DNA of 49,751 bases, taken from Spirochaetaceae bacterium (GTDB taxonomy: Bacteria > Spirochaetota > Spirochaetia > SZUA-6 > DRHE01). Of this stretch, positions 38,871 to 48,254 are shown piece by piece (within the stretch, counting starts at the first letter, position 1; each line of letters begins with the position of its first letter). The translations under genes were made by a program, and so were the position numbers. The notes under the pieces are model-generated. The model worked only from the letters and a program-made list of their open reading frames with translations, had not been told where the DNA came from and ran no database searches. The stretch lies in the NCBI GenBank assembly GCA_020353535.1, contig CP070696.1, positions 3,229,505 to 3,279,255 of the forward strand, given 5' to 3'.

Positions 38871-40910
38871 ATGCAAGATAAGAGGAACGAGCACCGGCAT
38901 ATGCCTGAATTCGAGCAAAAGCAACACCGCCATTCAGTTGGTCACCATGACCACTCCCAACACCACCGGATTATGATACGTGATTTCAGGAGACGCTTTT
39001 ATGTTTCTCTGATACTAACAATTCCGATTCTGGTCCTCTCTCCACTGATCCAGGAGATCCTTGGATTCACTCTTTTGGTACCGGGCTCGAGGTACGTTCT
39101 CTTTGCGCTGTCGAGCTTCGTATTCTTTTTCGGAGGCTGGCCGTTTCTAAGAGGTCTCGTTGATGAAATGGGGCAGAAGAGACCGGGGATGATGACCTTG
39201 ATTAGCGTGGCTATCTCTGTAGCTTATGTGTATAGTGGCGCTGTGACATTCGGATTGGAGGGCAAGCCCTTCTTTTGGGAGCTGGCCACGCTTGTCGATA
39301 TCATGCTTGCAGGACATTGGATTGAAATGCGCTCCGTGCTTAGTGCTTCAAACGCCCTGGAGAAACTTGCTCGTCTCATGCCGGATACAGCCCATCGCAA
39401 ACGAGGAGAGCACATTCAAGACATTCCACTTTCGGAGGTGCAAAAGGGGGATATCTTGGTCATCAAACCCGGCGAGAAAATTCCCTCCGATGGGATCATT
39501 GTCGGAGGTCACAGCTATGTCGATGAGTCGATGCTGACCGGGGAATCCAAGCCCGTCGAAAAGAACATTGGCGACCGGCTGATAGGAGGTGCGATTAATG
39601 GTGATGGTTCATTGGAACTGGAGGTCCAAAACACCGGAGAAGACAGCTATCTCGCTAAAGTGATCAAGTTGGTTCGAGAATCTCAAGAGACCAAATCTCG
39701 GACTCAAGGACTGGCCGATCGAGCGGCCTTCGGGCTAACAATCGTCGCGATCACGGTTGGTGTCGCAACCCTTTTATCTTGGCTGCTGATTGGCGGCCGT
39801 GATTTAGAGTTTTCAATTGCCCGTATGGCGACGGTGATGGTTATTACCTGCCCGCACGCACTTGGCTTAGCCATACCACTGGTTGTGGCAGTTTCTACCG
39901 CAAAGTCAGCTCAAAACGGCCTGCTCATCCGCAACCGCACCGCCTTTGAGAATGCGCGCAGGATTTCCACCGTCCTCTTTGATAAAACAGGCACGCTAAC
40001 GAAGGGTACTTTTGAGGTGTCCGATGTAGTGATGCATGAGGACGGATACGAAAAAGAGAAGATCCTGCAGTTGGCCGCTGCTGTAGAACAGAGTTCAGAA
40101 CACCCGATTGCCAGAGGAATCGTGAAACGCGCGGAACAACTAAGTCTGCCTGAAGTGGAGGAGTTTCAAGCTCTCAAAGGCAAGGGGGTGCGAGGAAACA
40201 TAGGGGGCCATAGGGTTGCTGTGATCAGCCCTGGCTATCTCAAGGAGCAGGAGATTGATTTGCCACGAGGAGCAGAAGCCAGGGCTGGGGTGACTCGAGT
40301 ATTCGTCCAGATCGACGGCCGCCTCATAGCCTCAATTGGTCTTTCCGATGCTATACGACCCGAATCGTACGATGCTATCCGCCGACTTCAGAAACGAGGC
40401 ATTAAGTGCTGGATGATTACAGGGGATAACAGGGAAACCGCCGAAGCCGTGGCGACTGAGTTGGGTATGGATGGTTTTTTCGCTGAAGTGCTTCCACACC
40501 AAAAGCAGGACAAGGTGGCGGAACTTCAGGAGCGTGGTGAGTTTGTTGCTATGACCGGAGACGGAGTGAACGACGCCCCTGCTCTAGCCAAGGCTCAGAT
40601 CGGCATTGCTATCGGATCAGGAACTGACGTGGCAGCTGAAACAGCGGACATTGTGCTCGTAAACAGCAATCCACAGGATGTGACATCCCTGATTCTCTTC
40701 GGTCAAGCCACCTATCGAAAGATGGTTCAGAATCTGATTTGGGCCACCGGCTACAATGTTGTTGCCATTCCCTTGGCAGCTGGGATTTTGTACGGCGCAG
40801 GCCTCCTCTTATCTCCAGCCGTTGGAGCGCTGCTGATGTCTCTGAGCACGGTAATAGTAGCAATCAACGCTCGGTTGCTAAAAGTGAAAAAGAGTGCGCA
40901 GGAAGAGTAA
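38871..40910 (+). CDS. copB: Copper-transporting P1B-type ATPase (CopB group)
   Basis: A 679-residue heavy-metal pump that drives copper out of the cytoplasm. Nine histidines cluster in the first 32 residues in place of HMA domains. The transmembrane metal site is CPH (327-329), the CopB signature. TGES (223-226) is the actuator loop, DKTGT (371-375) holds the phosphorylated Asp, and [10 protein letters not shown] is the hinge. Eight membrane segments are expected. GGGAG stands six bases before the ATG. Cu(II) or Ag(I) is also possible. It is preceded by the winged-helix-like membrane protein and followed, with a 17-base overlap, by a second small membrane protein. Confidence 0.92.
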   Translation: MQDKRNEHRHMPEFEQKQHRHSVGHHDHSQHHRIMIRDFRRRFYVSLILTIPILVLSPLIQEILGFTLLVPGSRYVLFALSSFVFFFGGWPFLRGLVDEMGQKRPGMMTLISVAISVAYVYSGAVTFGLEGKPFFWELATLVDIMLAGHWIEMRSVLSASNALEKLARLMPDTAHRKRGEHIQDIPLSEVQKGDILVIKPGEKIPSDGIIVGGHSYVDESMLTGESKPVEKNIGDRLIGGAINGDGSLELEVQNTGEDSYLAKVIKLVRESQETKSRTQGLADRAAFGLTIVAITVGVATLLSWLLIGGRDLEFSIARMATVMVITCPHALGLAIPLVVAVSTAKSAQNGLLIRNRTAFENARRISTVLFDKTGTLTKGTFEVSDVVMHEDGYEKEKILQLAAAVEQSSEHPIARGIVKRAEQLSLPEVEEFQALKGKGVRGNIGGHRVAVISPGYLKEQEIDLPRGAEARAGVTRVFVQIDGRLIASIGLSDAIRPESYDAIRRLQKRGIKCWMITGDNRETAEAVATELGMDGFFAEVLPHQKQDKVAELQERGEFVAMTGDGVNDAPALAKAQIGIAIGSGTDVAAETADIVLVNSNPQDVTSLILFGQATYRKMVQNLIWATGYNVVAIPLAAGILYGAGLLLSPAVGALLMSLSTVIVAINARLLKVKKSAQEE

Positions 40911-41415
40911 TCGATATCGCGTCACCGAGGATTCAAAAGGGAACATCGGCGATCGCCCCAGCAGAAAAGCCGTGTTCCGGATTCTGGCCATTTACGGCGT
41001 CGCCTTTATTATCAACTACGTATGGGAAATGCTGCAGATGCCCTTCTATGAGAGGATGTCGTTTGCGGACCCGGCTTCCTACCTCCAATGTGTGCAGGCA
41101 AGCTTTGGCGATGCGAATATCATAATTGCAATATTTGGACTCGGATTATTCATGTTTCGCAACTGGGAATGGCCGAAACCATTGACCCTTTGGAAACTCG
41201 CTTATTTGGCAGTAATCGGAGGGAGCATAGCTGTCTCTATCGAGTTGTTCGCTCTGAAAGCCGGGAAGTGGAGATACTCATCGTTAATGCCACTACTTCC
41301 TCTGGTGAGGGTGGGATTGATACCATTCCTGCAGCTGCTCATCCTTCCCTACCTTTCCTATTCAATAGCTGGCCGATTTTTCCGCGTAAAAAATGTGCCA
41401 AAGAACGATACTTAA
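40894..41415 (+). CDS. Small membrane protein of the copper locus
   Basis: A protein of up to 173 residues with about four membrane segments ([73 protein letters not shown]). The first contains N-Y-x-W-E-x-x-Q-M-P-F-Y, a pattern I have no name for. The start given is GTG at 40894, which overlaps copB; another in-frame GTG before FRILAIYG (about 40971) is possible, leaving a shorter protein. It sits downstream of the copper ATPase and may belong to its transcript. Confidence 0.6.
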   Translation: MRRKSNRYRVTEDSKGNIGDRPSRKAVFRILAIYGVAFIINYVWEMLQMPFYERMSFADPASYLQCVQASFGDANIIIAIFGLGLFMFRNWEWPKPLTLWKLAYLAVIGGSIAVSIELFALKAGKWRYSSLMPLLPLVRVGLIPFLQLLILPYLSYSIAGRFFRVKNVPKNDT

Positions 41416-41528
41416 GTCCCAAGTACAACTGCACAGCTGCAATTAATCAGAGTCTTGAATATTCTCTTCAGGTTGCAATCATCCATAATATATGCTATTG
41501 CAGATATTGGCAGCGACCTCCTTTGGAT

Positions 41529-42305
41529 ATGATCGCCAGACTGGGCAAACAAGTCACAGATGCCTTTGGCAATTTTCTCTACGCAACCGGGTTTCTGTTC
41601 AATCTGGTAAAAGAATCCGCCCTCTTCCTGCGACGCAGGCAGGTGGGATTCAGGGTGCTGGTGATGCAGCTCCTGTTTACAGCCGTGGAAGCCATGGGAA
41701 TCGTCGCGCTGATCTCCCTGGCCCTGGGTGCGGTGATCGTGATTCAGGGCATCTCCATCCTGCCGAAGTTCGGCCAGGGCAAGCTGATCTATACGATCCT
41801 GCTTATCGTCATCACCCGGGAGTTGGGACCCCTTCTCACCGCCTTTGTCATCATCGCCCGTTCCGGTACAGCCATTGCCACCGAACTCGGGAACATGGTG
41901 ATTTCCCACGAAATCGAGGCGTACGTCTCAGTAGGCATCAATCCGATCTCCTACCTGGCTGTACCTCGTTTTCTGGGGGTTACCGTCTCGATGGTATTGC
42001 TCACCATCTACTTCAATTTTTTCGGCCTGTTCGGCTCGTTCGTGGTTACCCAGTTCATCAAACCGGTTCAGCTGCAGGACTATTTCCAGAACTTGTTGGG
42101 CGCTATGTCCGTTGCCGACATCGCCTCTTCCCTGGTCAAAGCCCTGGTATTTGGCGCGCTCATCTCCTTTACCGCTATATACCAGGGATTCAAGGTGCGG
42201 GTCTCTTCGACGGAGATTCCCCAGGTAGCGATCAAAGCGGTAGGACAGGGCTTCGTTCTCTGCATCTTGGCCGATGCGGTTATCACCCTGATCTACTACG
42301 TCTGA
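41529..42305 (+). CDS. mlaE: MlaE-family lipid ABC transporter permease
   Basis: A 258-residue permease of the MCE/Mla type, which moves phospholipids between the membranes. Five segments include ALISLALGAVIVIQGISILP. ARSGTAIATELGNMVISHEI and VSVGINPISYLAVPR are the characteristic MlaE motifs. The ATG at 41529 starts the conserved region; a longer frame from 41088 runs across the preceding gene and is not supported. The ribosome-binding site is weak. The 41416-41528 stretch is AT-rich, with no clear promoter. The ATPase follows after 12 bases; the periplasmic MCE protein (MlaD) is missing. Confidence 0.9.
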   Translation: MIARLGKQVTDAFGNFLYATGFLFNLVKESALFLRRRQVGFRVLVMQLLFTAVEAMGIVALISLALGAVIVIQGISILPKFGQGKLIYTILLIVITRELGPLLTAFVIIARSGTAIATELGNMVISHEIEAYVSVGINPISYLAVPRFLGVTVSMVLLTIYFNFFGLFGSFVVTQFIKPVQLQDYFQNLLGAMSVADIASSLVKALVFGALISFTAIYQGFKVRVSSTEIPQVAIKAVGQGFVLCILADAVITLIYYV

Positions 42306-42317
42306 AGGGATCAATCG

Positions 42318-43112
42318 ATGGATTCTGAGCAAGATACTTTGATCGAGTTGAAGTCTGTTACGGTTCACGCACAGGAACATATCAGTCTGGATGAGGCAAG
42401 CGCCTCCTTTCCCGCCAATCGAAGCACGGTCATCATGGGACCATCCGGCAGCGGCAAGAGCATGCTCTTGAAGGTAGCGGCGGCGATAATTCCTCCCGAC
42501 AGCGGCAGGGTTCTATTGAACGGAAAAAACCTTCAGCGTCTCAGCCAAAGGGAACTGCTCGAGTTTCGGCGAAGCAGCGGTTTCATGTTTCAGGATGCCG
42601 CCCTCTGGGAGAACAAGACGATTTACGAGAACCTGGCACTACCGATTCAGTTTCATTTCCCCCACCGCGGCGCGGAGGAGATCAAGCAACGGATCCGGGA
42701 ACTCCTGGAACCGATGAACCTCCTGGATTCCCTCACCCTCAGACCCGCAGCTTTGTCGGCGGGGGAACAGAAGATCGTCTCCTTCCTCAGGGCGATCGTG
42801 CTGGAGCCGGCGATTCTGTTCCTCGATGAGCCTACTCCCTCGATCGATCACCAGCTCCTCGAGAAAATGCTGCGGACGATCAGGGAGTTGAAGGAAAGGG
42901 GCTGCACCATTATTGCCGTCACTCATGATGCCCATCTCACCGCCATGATAGCCAACCATCTGGTGGTACTAAAGGACGGCCGGGTTCTGGCGGCGGCCGC
43001 CGCTGCCGAGGTACGCAGAAGCGCAAGCCGGGAAGTGATCGATATACTCTCCCGGGTCTTGAGTGAAGCAGCCACCTATGATACGGATATTCTCGATTTA
43101 CTCCAGGAATAG
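42318..43112 (+). CDS. mlaF: MlaF-family ABC transporter ATPase
   Basis: The ATPase partner of MlaE, 264 residues. Walker A GPSGSGKSM (about 41-49), the Q loop MFQDAALW, signature LSAGEQK (changed from LSGGQ), Walker B AILFLDEP and the switch THD are present. The ending (DTDILDLLQE) is longer than in compact members. It lies 12 bases after mlaE. A phenylacetate-CoA-ligase-like gene, not mlaD, follows, so the transporter is incomplete here unless the MCE protein is encoded elsewhere. Confidence 0.88.
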   Translation: MDSEQDTLIELKSVTVHAQEHISLDEASASFPANRSTVIMGPSGSGKSMLLKVAAAIIPPDSGRVLLNGKNLQRLSQRELLEFRRSSGFMFQDAALWENKTIYENLALPIQFHFPHRGAEEIKQRIRELLEPMNLLDSLTLRPAALSAGEQKIVSFLRAIVLEPAILFLDEPTPSIDHQLLEKMLRTIRELKERGCTIIAVTHDAHLTAMIANHLVVLKDGRVLAAAAAAEVRRSASREVIDILSRVLSEAATYDTDILDLLQE

Positions 43113-43123
43113 GTAATTATTGG

Positions 43124-44434
43124 ATGTATTGGGAAAAAGACGTCGAAACAATGGACCGCGCCGATCTGGCCGGTCTGCAGCTTCAGCGCTTGAATGCGAG
43201 CCTCACCCAGGCCAAGAGGTCGGCCTTCTACGGCAAGAGGTTCAGCTCCACCTCCTACAACGACGAAATTCTTGAACTGAGGGATCTGAGCAGGATTCCC
43301 TTCACGACCAAGGATGATCTGAGAAACGCCTTTCCTTACGGTTTTCTCAGCGTAGATCTGCAGGAGGTGATTCGGCTGCACTCCTCCTCCGGCACGACCG
43401 GAAATCCCACCGTGGTCTTTCACACCGCCTCGGATATCGACAGATGGGGGAACTTGATCGCCCGCTGCATGTACACCACGGGGGTTCGAAAACACGACGT
43501 GTTCCAGAACATGATGGGCTACGGTCTGTTTACCGGAGGCTTGGGTTTTCACTACGGGGCGGAAAAACTGGGGGTTATGACTATCCCGATCGGTCCCGGC
43601 AACAGTAAGCGACAGATCTGGTTCCTGAAACAACTCAAGGCCACGGTAATCCACATCCTGCCCAGCTACGCCCTGCGCCTGTACAGCTTTTTCGAGGAGT
43701 TGGAGGTGGATCCGAAGCGGGACCTGCACTTGCGCATCGCCTTTATAGGAGCCGAGCCCCACAGTGAGGAAATTCGGAAAAAAATCGAACTGCTCTACGG
43801 AATCAAAGTGTACAACTCCTATGGACTATCCGAGATGTGCGGTCCGGGCGTCGCTTTCGAATGCGAATGCCAGGATGGGCTGCACGTCTGGGAGGACCAC
43901 TTCTATCCGGAAATCATCGATCCGGACACCGGAGAGGTCCTTCCGGATGGGGAACGGGGTGAGCTGGTGCTGACCACCCTCTCCAGGGAAGCCATGCCAC
44001 TGGTTCGTTACCGCACCAGGGACCTGACCCGTTTTCTCCCCGGCAAGTGCCCCTGCGGCCGGACCCACCGCAGAATCGACCGTATTACCGGAAGAAGTGA
44101 CGATATGCTGATCATCAACGGAGTCAATATCTTCCCGATCCAGATCGAAAAAACCCTCATGGCTATCCCCGAGATCGGACGCAACTACCTCATCGAGATC
44201 CACAAAGAGAGCTTCATGGACAAGCTTTCGGTGAAGGTTGAGATCAATGAAGAGGTGTTTCAAGGCACGCTGGCTGAGCTCGAAAAACTGCAGGGGAAAG
44301 CCGTCGCGGCCCTCCGTACCGAGTTGGGCGTTACTCCCAGCGTCAAGCTGGTCGAGCCTTCCAGTCTTCCCGTCTCCGAGGGAAAAGCCCAGCGGGTCTA
44401 CGACTACCGCGATGGTGAGAAAGGGAGCCTTTGA
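43124..44434 (+). CDS. paaK: Phenylacetate-CoA ligase-family enzyme, first copy
   Basis: A 436-residue acyl-adenylate-forming ligase that would make CoA esters of aryl- or branched-acyl acids with ATP. HSSSGTTGNPTVV is the AMP-binding P loop, YGLSEMCGPG the A5-like motif, and RIDRITGRSDDMLIINGVN the hinge, followed by a C-terminal ACP-like domain. The start ATG at 43124 gives MYWEKDVETMD; the ATG ten codons on is an alternative. The ACT-domain gene follows at one base. Whether the acid is phenylacetate, indoleacetate or a branched-chain acid is not decided by sequence. Confidence 0.9.
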   Translation: MYWEKDVETMDRADLAGLQLQRLNASLTQAKRSAFYGKRFSSTSYNDEILELRDLSRIPFTTKDDLRNAFPYGFLSVDLQEVIRLHSSSGTTGNPTVVFHTASDIDRWGNLIARCMYTTGVRKHDVFQNMMGYGLFTGGLGFHYGAEKLGVMTIPIGPGNSKRQIWFLKQLKATVIHILPSYALRLYSFFEELEVDPKRDLHLRIAFIGAEPHSEEIRKKIELLYGIKVYNSYGLSEMCGPGVAFECECQDGLHVWEDHFYPEIIDPDTGEVLPDGERGELVLTTLSREAMPLVRYRTRDLTRFLPGKCPCGRTHRRIDRITGRSDDMLIINGVNIFPIQIEKTLMAIPEIGRNYLIEIHKESFMDKLSVKVEINEEVFQGTLAELEKLQGKAVAALRTELGVTPSVKLVEPSSLPVSEGKAQRVYDYRDGEKGSL

Positions 44435-44435
44435 T

Positions 44436-44864
44436 ATGGGAGTCCAACTGTCCGTGTTTCTGGAGAACAAGCCGGGAAAGCTGGAGGCAATCACCAAGAT
44501 ACTGTCGGAGGCGGGTATCAACATCAGAGGCATCACCATGGCCAGTGAGGGTGAGTTCGGAGTGCTAAAAGTACTGGTGAACAACCCAGGGAAGGCTCAC
44601 AAGGTACTCAAAAAAGAGCATTTCACCGTGTCCGAGCGCAACGTGGTGGTAGCCATCGTTGACGACCATCCCGGTACGCTGCACGATCTGCTGCTGACCC
44701 TGTCGTCTAGAAATATCAACATCGAAGACTGCTACGGGATCGTGCTCGAGGAGGGCGGGAAAGCAGCCATCGTGCTGGATATCGAGGCCTACCCCGAAGC
44801 GGAGAAGGTTCTGGTTCAGGAGGGCATCCGCCTTCTCTCGGATAGCGAGTTGTACTCCCTCTGA
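44436..44864 (+). CDS. Double ACT-domain protein
   Basis: A 142-residue protein of two ACT domains: LSVFLENKPGKLEAITKILS (5-24) and, about 70 residues on, VVAIVDDHPGTLHDLLLTLS. ACT domains bind amino acids and sense their levels. Proteins like this commonly accompany phenylacetate-CoA-ligase and indolepyruvate-oxidoreductase genes. I start at the ATG 44436 (GGGAG nine bases before); a longer frame from 44238 lies inside paaK. It likely reports amino-acid supply to the neighbouring ligase. Confidence 0.88.
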   Translation: MGVQLSVFLENKPGKLEAITKILSEAGINIRGITMASEGEFGVLKVLVNNPGKAHKVLKKEHFTVSERNVVVAIVDDHPGTLHDLLLTLSSRNINIEDCYGIVLEEGGKAAIVLDIEAYPEAEKVLVQEGIRLLSDSELYSL

Positions 44865-44917
44865 GCGAGCCTCTTCAGGGCTGCGGTCGAGGAATCCCGC
44901 ACAGCAGGCACTCGCTC
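44863..44917. terminator. Long stem-loop between two convergent genes
   Basis: GAGCGAG (44863-44869) pairs with CTCGCTC (44911-44917), and CCT pairs with AGG after a two-base bulge; an inner GCTGCGG/CCGCA stem adds to it. The ends overlap both stop codons. It lacks a T run, but its place between convergent genes suggests a shared end signal. Confidence 0.5.
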
Positions 44918-46143
44918 TATCCCCTGACCCGAGCCCACCACTTCTCGATCCGATCGAAAGCCTCGTGGATCTCTTGCCGGGTGAAACAATAGCTCATCCG
45001 TACATGTCCCTCACCGGTGGGACCGAAGGCGCTTCCCGGCACGGTAACCACACCGGACTCCTTGAGAAGGCGAACGCAGAAGTCTACAGAGTTCCGTAAA
45101 TCCTCCGGCAGAATCTTGGGAAAGATGTAGTAGGCCCCTTGGGGTTTCTGGTAGGAGAAGAGATCGGAGAGATTGTCCAGACGGGAGCAGATGATCTCCC
45201 GTCGCTGCTTCATCTCTTCGACCATCTGCAGGGTTGGTTCATAACTCTCTTCCAGGGCGATCAGGGAGGCCACCTGGGAAATGGTCGGTGCGCATATAAC
45301 GAAGGAGTCCTGGACCTTCAGCATCTGGTTTGTGATTCCCTCCTCGGCCAGGATCCAACCCACCCGCCAGCCAGTCATGGCGAACTCTTTTGAAAAACTG
45401 GCACAGGCAATGACCTGCCTGCTCAGCTCCGGCAGACGAAGCATATGAAACAGCTCCAGATCGTCATAGACATAGACCTCGTAGGGATCGTCAGTGATCA
45501 CGAACAGTCCGTGCTCCAGGGCGAGCTTGCCGATGGCTCGTAGATCCGCTTCGGAAATCACACTCCCCGTTGGATTGGCCGGATTGACAAGCACGAGGGC
45601 CTTTGTCTTTTTCGTAACAGCCCGCCGGTAGGCAGTGATGTCAACCCGCCAGTCCTGCTCTTCCAGCAGAGGAACCGCCACGGGAACACCTCCGGCCAGG
45701 TAGACTTGCTCATAGTGGGAGGAAAAACCGGGGGAGGCAATCAGCACTTCATCTCCCGGCTCAAGCACCGTCATCCAGGCCATCATCAGGGCTTGCATTC
45801 CGCCGGCGGTAATGATGATCTGCTTCTGGGGATCGACAACAATTCCCTTCTGCTCCTTCAAACGCGCGGCGATTTTGCTCTTCAGCTCAGGCAAACCGGG
45901 AGGGGGGGCGTACTTTCCGATAGTCGGATTGGTAAGCAGCTCATCGGCAATGCGCTTGCGAATAGGCAGCGGCGTCTCGAAGGAGGGCAGTCCCCAGGCT
46001 AGATTAACGCTGTCCGGAATCTCCATGGCCAGCAGAGACATTTCCTTGATCGCGGACACAGCCATGCCGCGGACTCGTTGGGAAATCTTCTCCGAAGTGA
46101 AGGTTTTACCGATTTTCTCAAACACAGAGTTTTTTGCCGGCAT
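44917..46143 (-). CDS. Class I/II pyridoxal-phosphate aminotransferase
   Basis: A 408-residue PLP enzyme of the aspartate-aminotransferase fold. ITAGGMQALMMAW is the cofactor loop, VNPANPTGSV carries the substrate carboxylate contact, DDPYEVYVYDD the PLP-binding Asp, and SFSKEFAMTGWRVGW the Schiff-base Lys. The C-terminal VRMSYCFTRQEI has the conserved Arg. By neighbours (two PaaK-like ligases and two Liv systems) it probably converts a hydrophobic or aromatic amino acid to its 2-oxo acid. CAGGAGG lies eight bases before the ATG. Confidence 0.88.
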   Translation of the reverse strand: MPAKNSVFEKIGKTFTSEKISQRVRGMAVSAIKEMSLLAMEIPDSVNLAWGLPSFETPLPIRKRIADELLTNPTIGKYAPPPGLPELKSKIAARLKEQKGIVVDPQKQIIITAGGMQALMMAWMTVLEPGDEVLIASPGFSSHYEQVYLAGGVPVAVPLLEEQDWRVDITAYRRAVTKKTKALVLVNPANPTGSVISEADLRAIGKLALEHGLFVITDDPYEVYVYDDLELFHMLRLPELSRQVIACASFSKEFAMTGWRVGWILAEEGITNQMLKVQDSFVICAPTISQVASLIALEESYEPTLQMVEEMKQRREIICSRLDNLSDLFSYQKPQGAYYIFPKILPEDLRNSVDFCVRLLKESGVVTVPGSAFGPTGEGHVRMSYCFTRQEIHEAFDRIEKWWARVRG

Positions 46144-46206
46144 ATCCTGTGCCTCCTGATGCCCGAATTAAGTTTTTATAGCAGTCCCAGTGCCCTGCGG
46201 TTTGCT

Positions 46207-47511
46207 TCAGGTGCTTCGCTTATCGATGACCCGACGCGTTTTTGCCCCGTTTTCTCTCAGCAGCGAACGGGGCTCGACCAGGGTTACCTTGGCCTCCACC
46301 CCGAGCACGACCTCGATCTTCTTGGTGATCGTGTCCCGTAGGCGTTCAAGGTTCTTCAACTCATCAAAGGCGGGATAACTCTCCAAAATCTCCACCTGGA
46401 CCTCCATGGTGTCGTTGCCCTCCTGCCTGTCCAGGAGTATCCGATAGTGAGGGGCGGTACCTTCGGCTTCCAACAGGATCTCCTCGATTTGCGAAGGGAA
46501 GACCTTCTGGCCCTTTATGAAAATCAGATCGTCCGTGCGCCCCGTGACACGCCGCATCCTGCGGGTCGTGCGCCCGCAGGCACAGGATTCTTCGATCAGC
46601 GAACTGATGTCCCCCGTGCGGTAGCGTATCAGCGGGAAACCCTCCTTGGTTATGGTCGTAAACACCAGCTCCCCTTCCTGGCCCAACGGTAGGGATTCCA
46701 GGCTCTTCGGATCGATCACCTCCACGACAAAATGGTCTTCATTGACATGCAGACCGTTTTTGTGCTCACACTCCCCGGCCACCCCCGGTCCAATAACCTC
46801 GGTCAACCCGTAATTGTCCAGGGCGATGATGTGCAGCGTCTCCTGCAGTTGGTTGCGAAGATTTTCACTCCACGGTTCGGCTCCGAACAGGCCCACCCTT
46901 AAAGAAAGGCTCTCGGCGTGTAGTTGCAGCTCCGCCAGGGTCGAGGCGATGTTGACTGCATAACTGGGTGCGCAGATCAGGACCGATGTCTTGAAATCCT
47001 TCATGATCATGATCTGTTTCTCCGGGGCAGAGGTCGATGAGGGAATCACCGAAGCCCCGATCTGCTCCGCTCCCTGATGGAAGCCGAATCCCCCTGTGAA
47101 CAAATTGAAGGGAAAGGCGATCTGCACCACATCGTGCTCGTCGACCCCGGCGGCTGCCAGCAGCCGGGCGGTGCAGTCGGTCCAATGACGTAGATCATTT
47201 TTCGTGTAGCCGACGATAATGGGCTGCCCGGTTGTTCCGGAGGTGGAATGGATGCGAACGATATCCCGCAGCGGCACGGCGAACATATCGTAAGGATAAC
47301 TCTTTCGCAGATCCTCTTTTGTGGTGAAGGGAAGCTGCGCCAGGTCCTTTACACTCTTGATCGTCTCGATATTCACACCATGGGTATCGAAGCTCTGCCT
47401 ATAGAAGGATACGTAGCGATACACCCGATAGAGCGTGGACTGAAGCCGCTCCACCTGAAGCTGTTCCAGATCCTCCCTCGGTATGGTTTCGTACTCCTGT
47501 TCCAGTATCAT
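46207..47511 (-). CDS. paaK: Phenylacetate-CoA ligase-family enzyme, second copy
   Basis: A paralogue of the ligase on the other strand, about 434 residues. Motifs: HSTSGTTGQPIIV, YGLTEVIGPGV, and RRVTGRTDDLIFIKGQKV. The two copies are similar in length and domain order but differ clearly in sequence, so they probably use different acids or arose long ago. The start is taken as ATG 47511 with GAGGAG six bases upstream; a TTG six bases earlier overlaps the livF stop. It follows livF of the second system directly, on the same strand. Confidence 0.9.
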   Translation of the reverse strand: MILEQEYETIPREDLEQLQVERLQSTLYRVYRYVSFYRQSFDTHGVNIETIKSVKDLAQLPFTTKEDLRKSYPYDMFAVPLRDIVRIHSTSGTTGQPIIVGYTKNDLRHWTDCTARLLAAAGVDEHDVVQIAFPFNLFTGGFGFHQGAEQIGASVIPSSTSAPEKQIMIMKDFKTSVLICAPSYAVNIASTLAELQLHAESLSLRVGLFGAEPWSENLRNQLQETLHIIALDNYGLTEVIGPGVAGECEHKNGLHVNEDHFVVEVIDPKSLESLPLGQEGELVFTTITKEGFPLIRYRTGDISSLIEESCACGRTTRRMRRVTGRTDDLIFIKGQKVFPSQIEEILLEAEGTAPHYRILLDRQEGNDTMEVQVEILESYPAFDELKNLERLRDTITKKIEVVLGVEAKVTLVEPRSLLRENGAKTRRVIDKRST

Positions 47512-47513
47512 AG

Positions 47514-48254
47514 TCAACTCAACTCCTCGATCCTCTTGTAATCCTTTCCCAGGTATGCCCTCTGCACGTCATGATTGTCCAACAGCTCCTGGGAGGTTCC
47601 GGAAAGCACGATCTGGCCGGTTTCCAGCACATAGCCCCGGTCGGCAATATCGAGGGAGGCACGGGCGTTTTGTTCCACCAGAAGCACGGTCTTGCCGAGT
47701 TTGGGCAGGGCAGCGATGGTCTTGAAAATCCTCTCCACGATCAGGGGGGCCAGTCCCATGGAGGGCTCGTCCATCATGATCAATCTGGGACTGGCCATCA
47801 GTGCACGTCCGATGGCCACCATCTGTTGTTCTCCGCCGGACAGCGTCCCGGCCAACTGGTCCTTACGTTCATGGAGAATCGGAAACAGCTCGTAGATCTC
47901 CTCCAGCCGCTGCTTCACCTCCCGGCGATTGCCTGTACGGGCAACAAGATAAGCCCCCAGGGTGAGGTTATCCCTGATGGAGAGGGTGCTGAAAAGCTGC
48001 CGTCCCTCCGGTACGAGCACGCATCCTCTGCTGACGATTTCCTCCATCCCCGCCGAGCCGATGCTTCGATCCTCGAAATGCACCGTTCCCGTTCGAGCCT
48101 TGAGAATCCCCGAGACCGTCTTCAGCAGGGTTGTCTTCCCTGCCCCGTTTGCCCCGATAATGATCACGATCTCACCGGGGGAGACGTGGAGAGAAATCCC
48201 TTTGAGAACCCGCAACTTGCCGTACCCGGCTTCCAGATTGCGTATCCTAAGCAT
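47514..48254 (-). CDS. livF: Branched-chain amino-acid ABC transporter ATPase LivF, second system
   Basis: A LivF-type ATPase: GANGAGKTT, LSGGEQQMVAIGRALM, LIMMDEPSMGLAP, LVEQNA. The protein has about 246 residues from the ATG at 48254 (a GTG at 48263 is possible). It overlaps livG by eight bases and is distinct from the livF at 32818. The second system thus has its own ATPases, and the downstream ligase and aminotransferase follow it as if cotranscribed. Confidence 0.93.
   Translation of the reverse strand: MLRIRNLEAGYGKLRVLKGISLHVSPGEIVIIIGANGAGKTTLLKTVSGILKARTGTVHFEDRSIGSAGMEEIVSRGCVLVPEGRQLFSTLSIRDNLTLGAYLVARTGNRREVKQRLEEIYELFPILHERKDQLAGTLSGGEQQMVAIGRALMASPRLIMMDEPSMGLAPLIVERIFKTIAALPKLGKTVLLVEQNARASLDIADRGYVLETGQIVLSGTSQELLDNHDVQRAYLGKDYKRIEELS

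Noticed and set aside
41088..41528. N-terminal extension of the MlaE frame
   Set aside because: It runs through the preceding membrane-protein gene in another frame, and family alignment starts at the ATG 41529.
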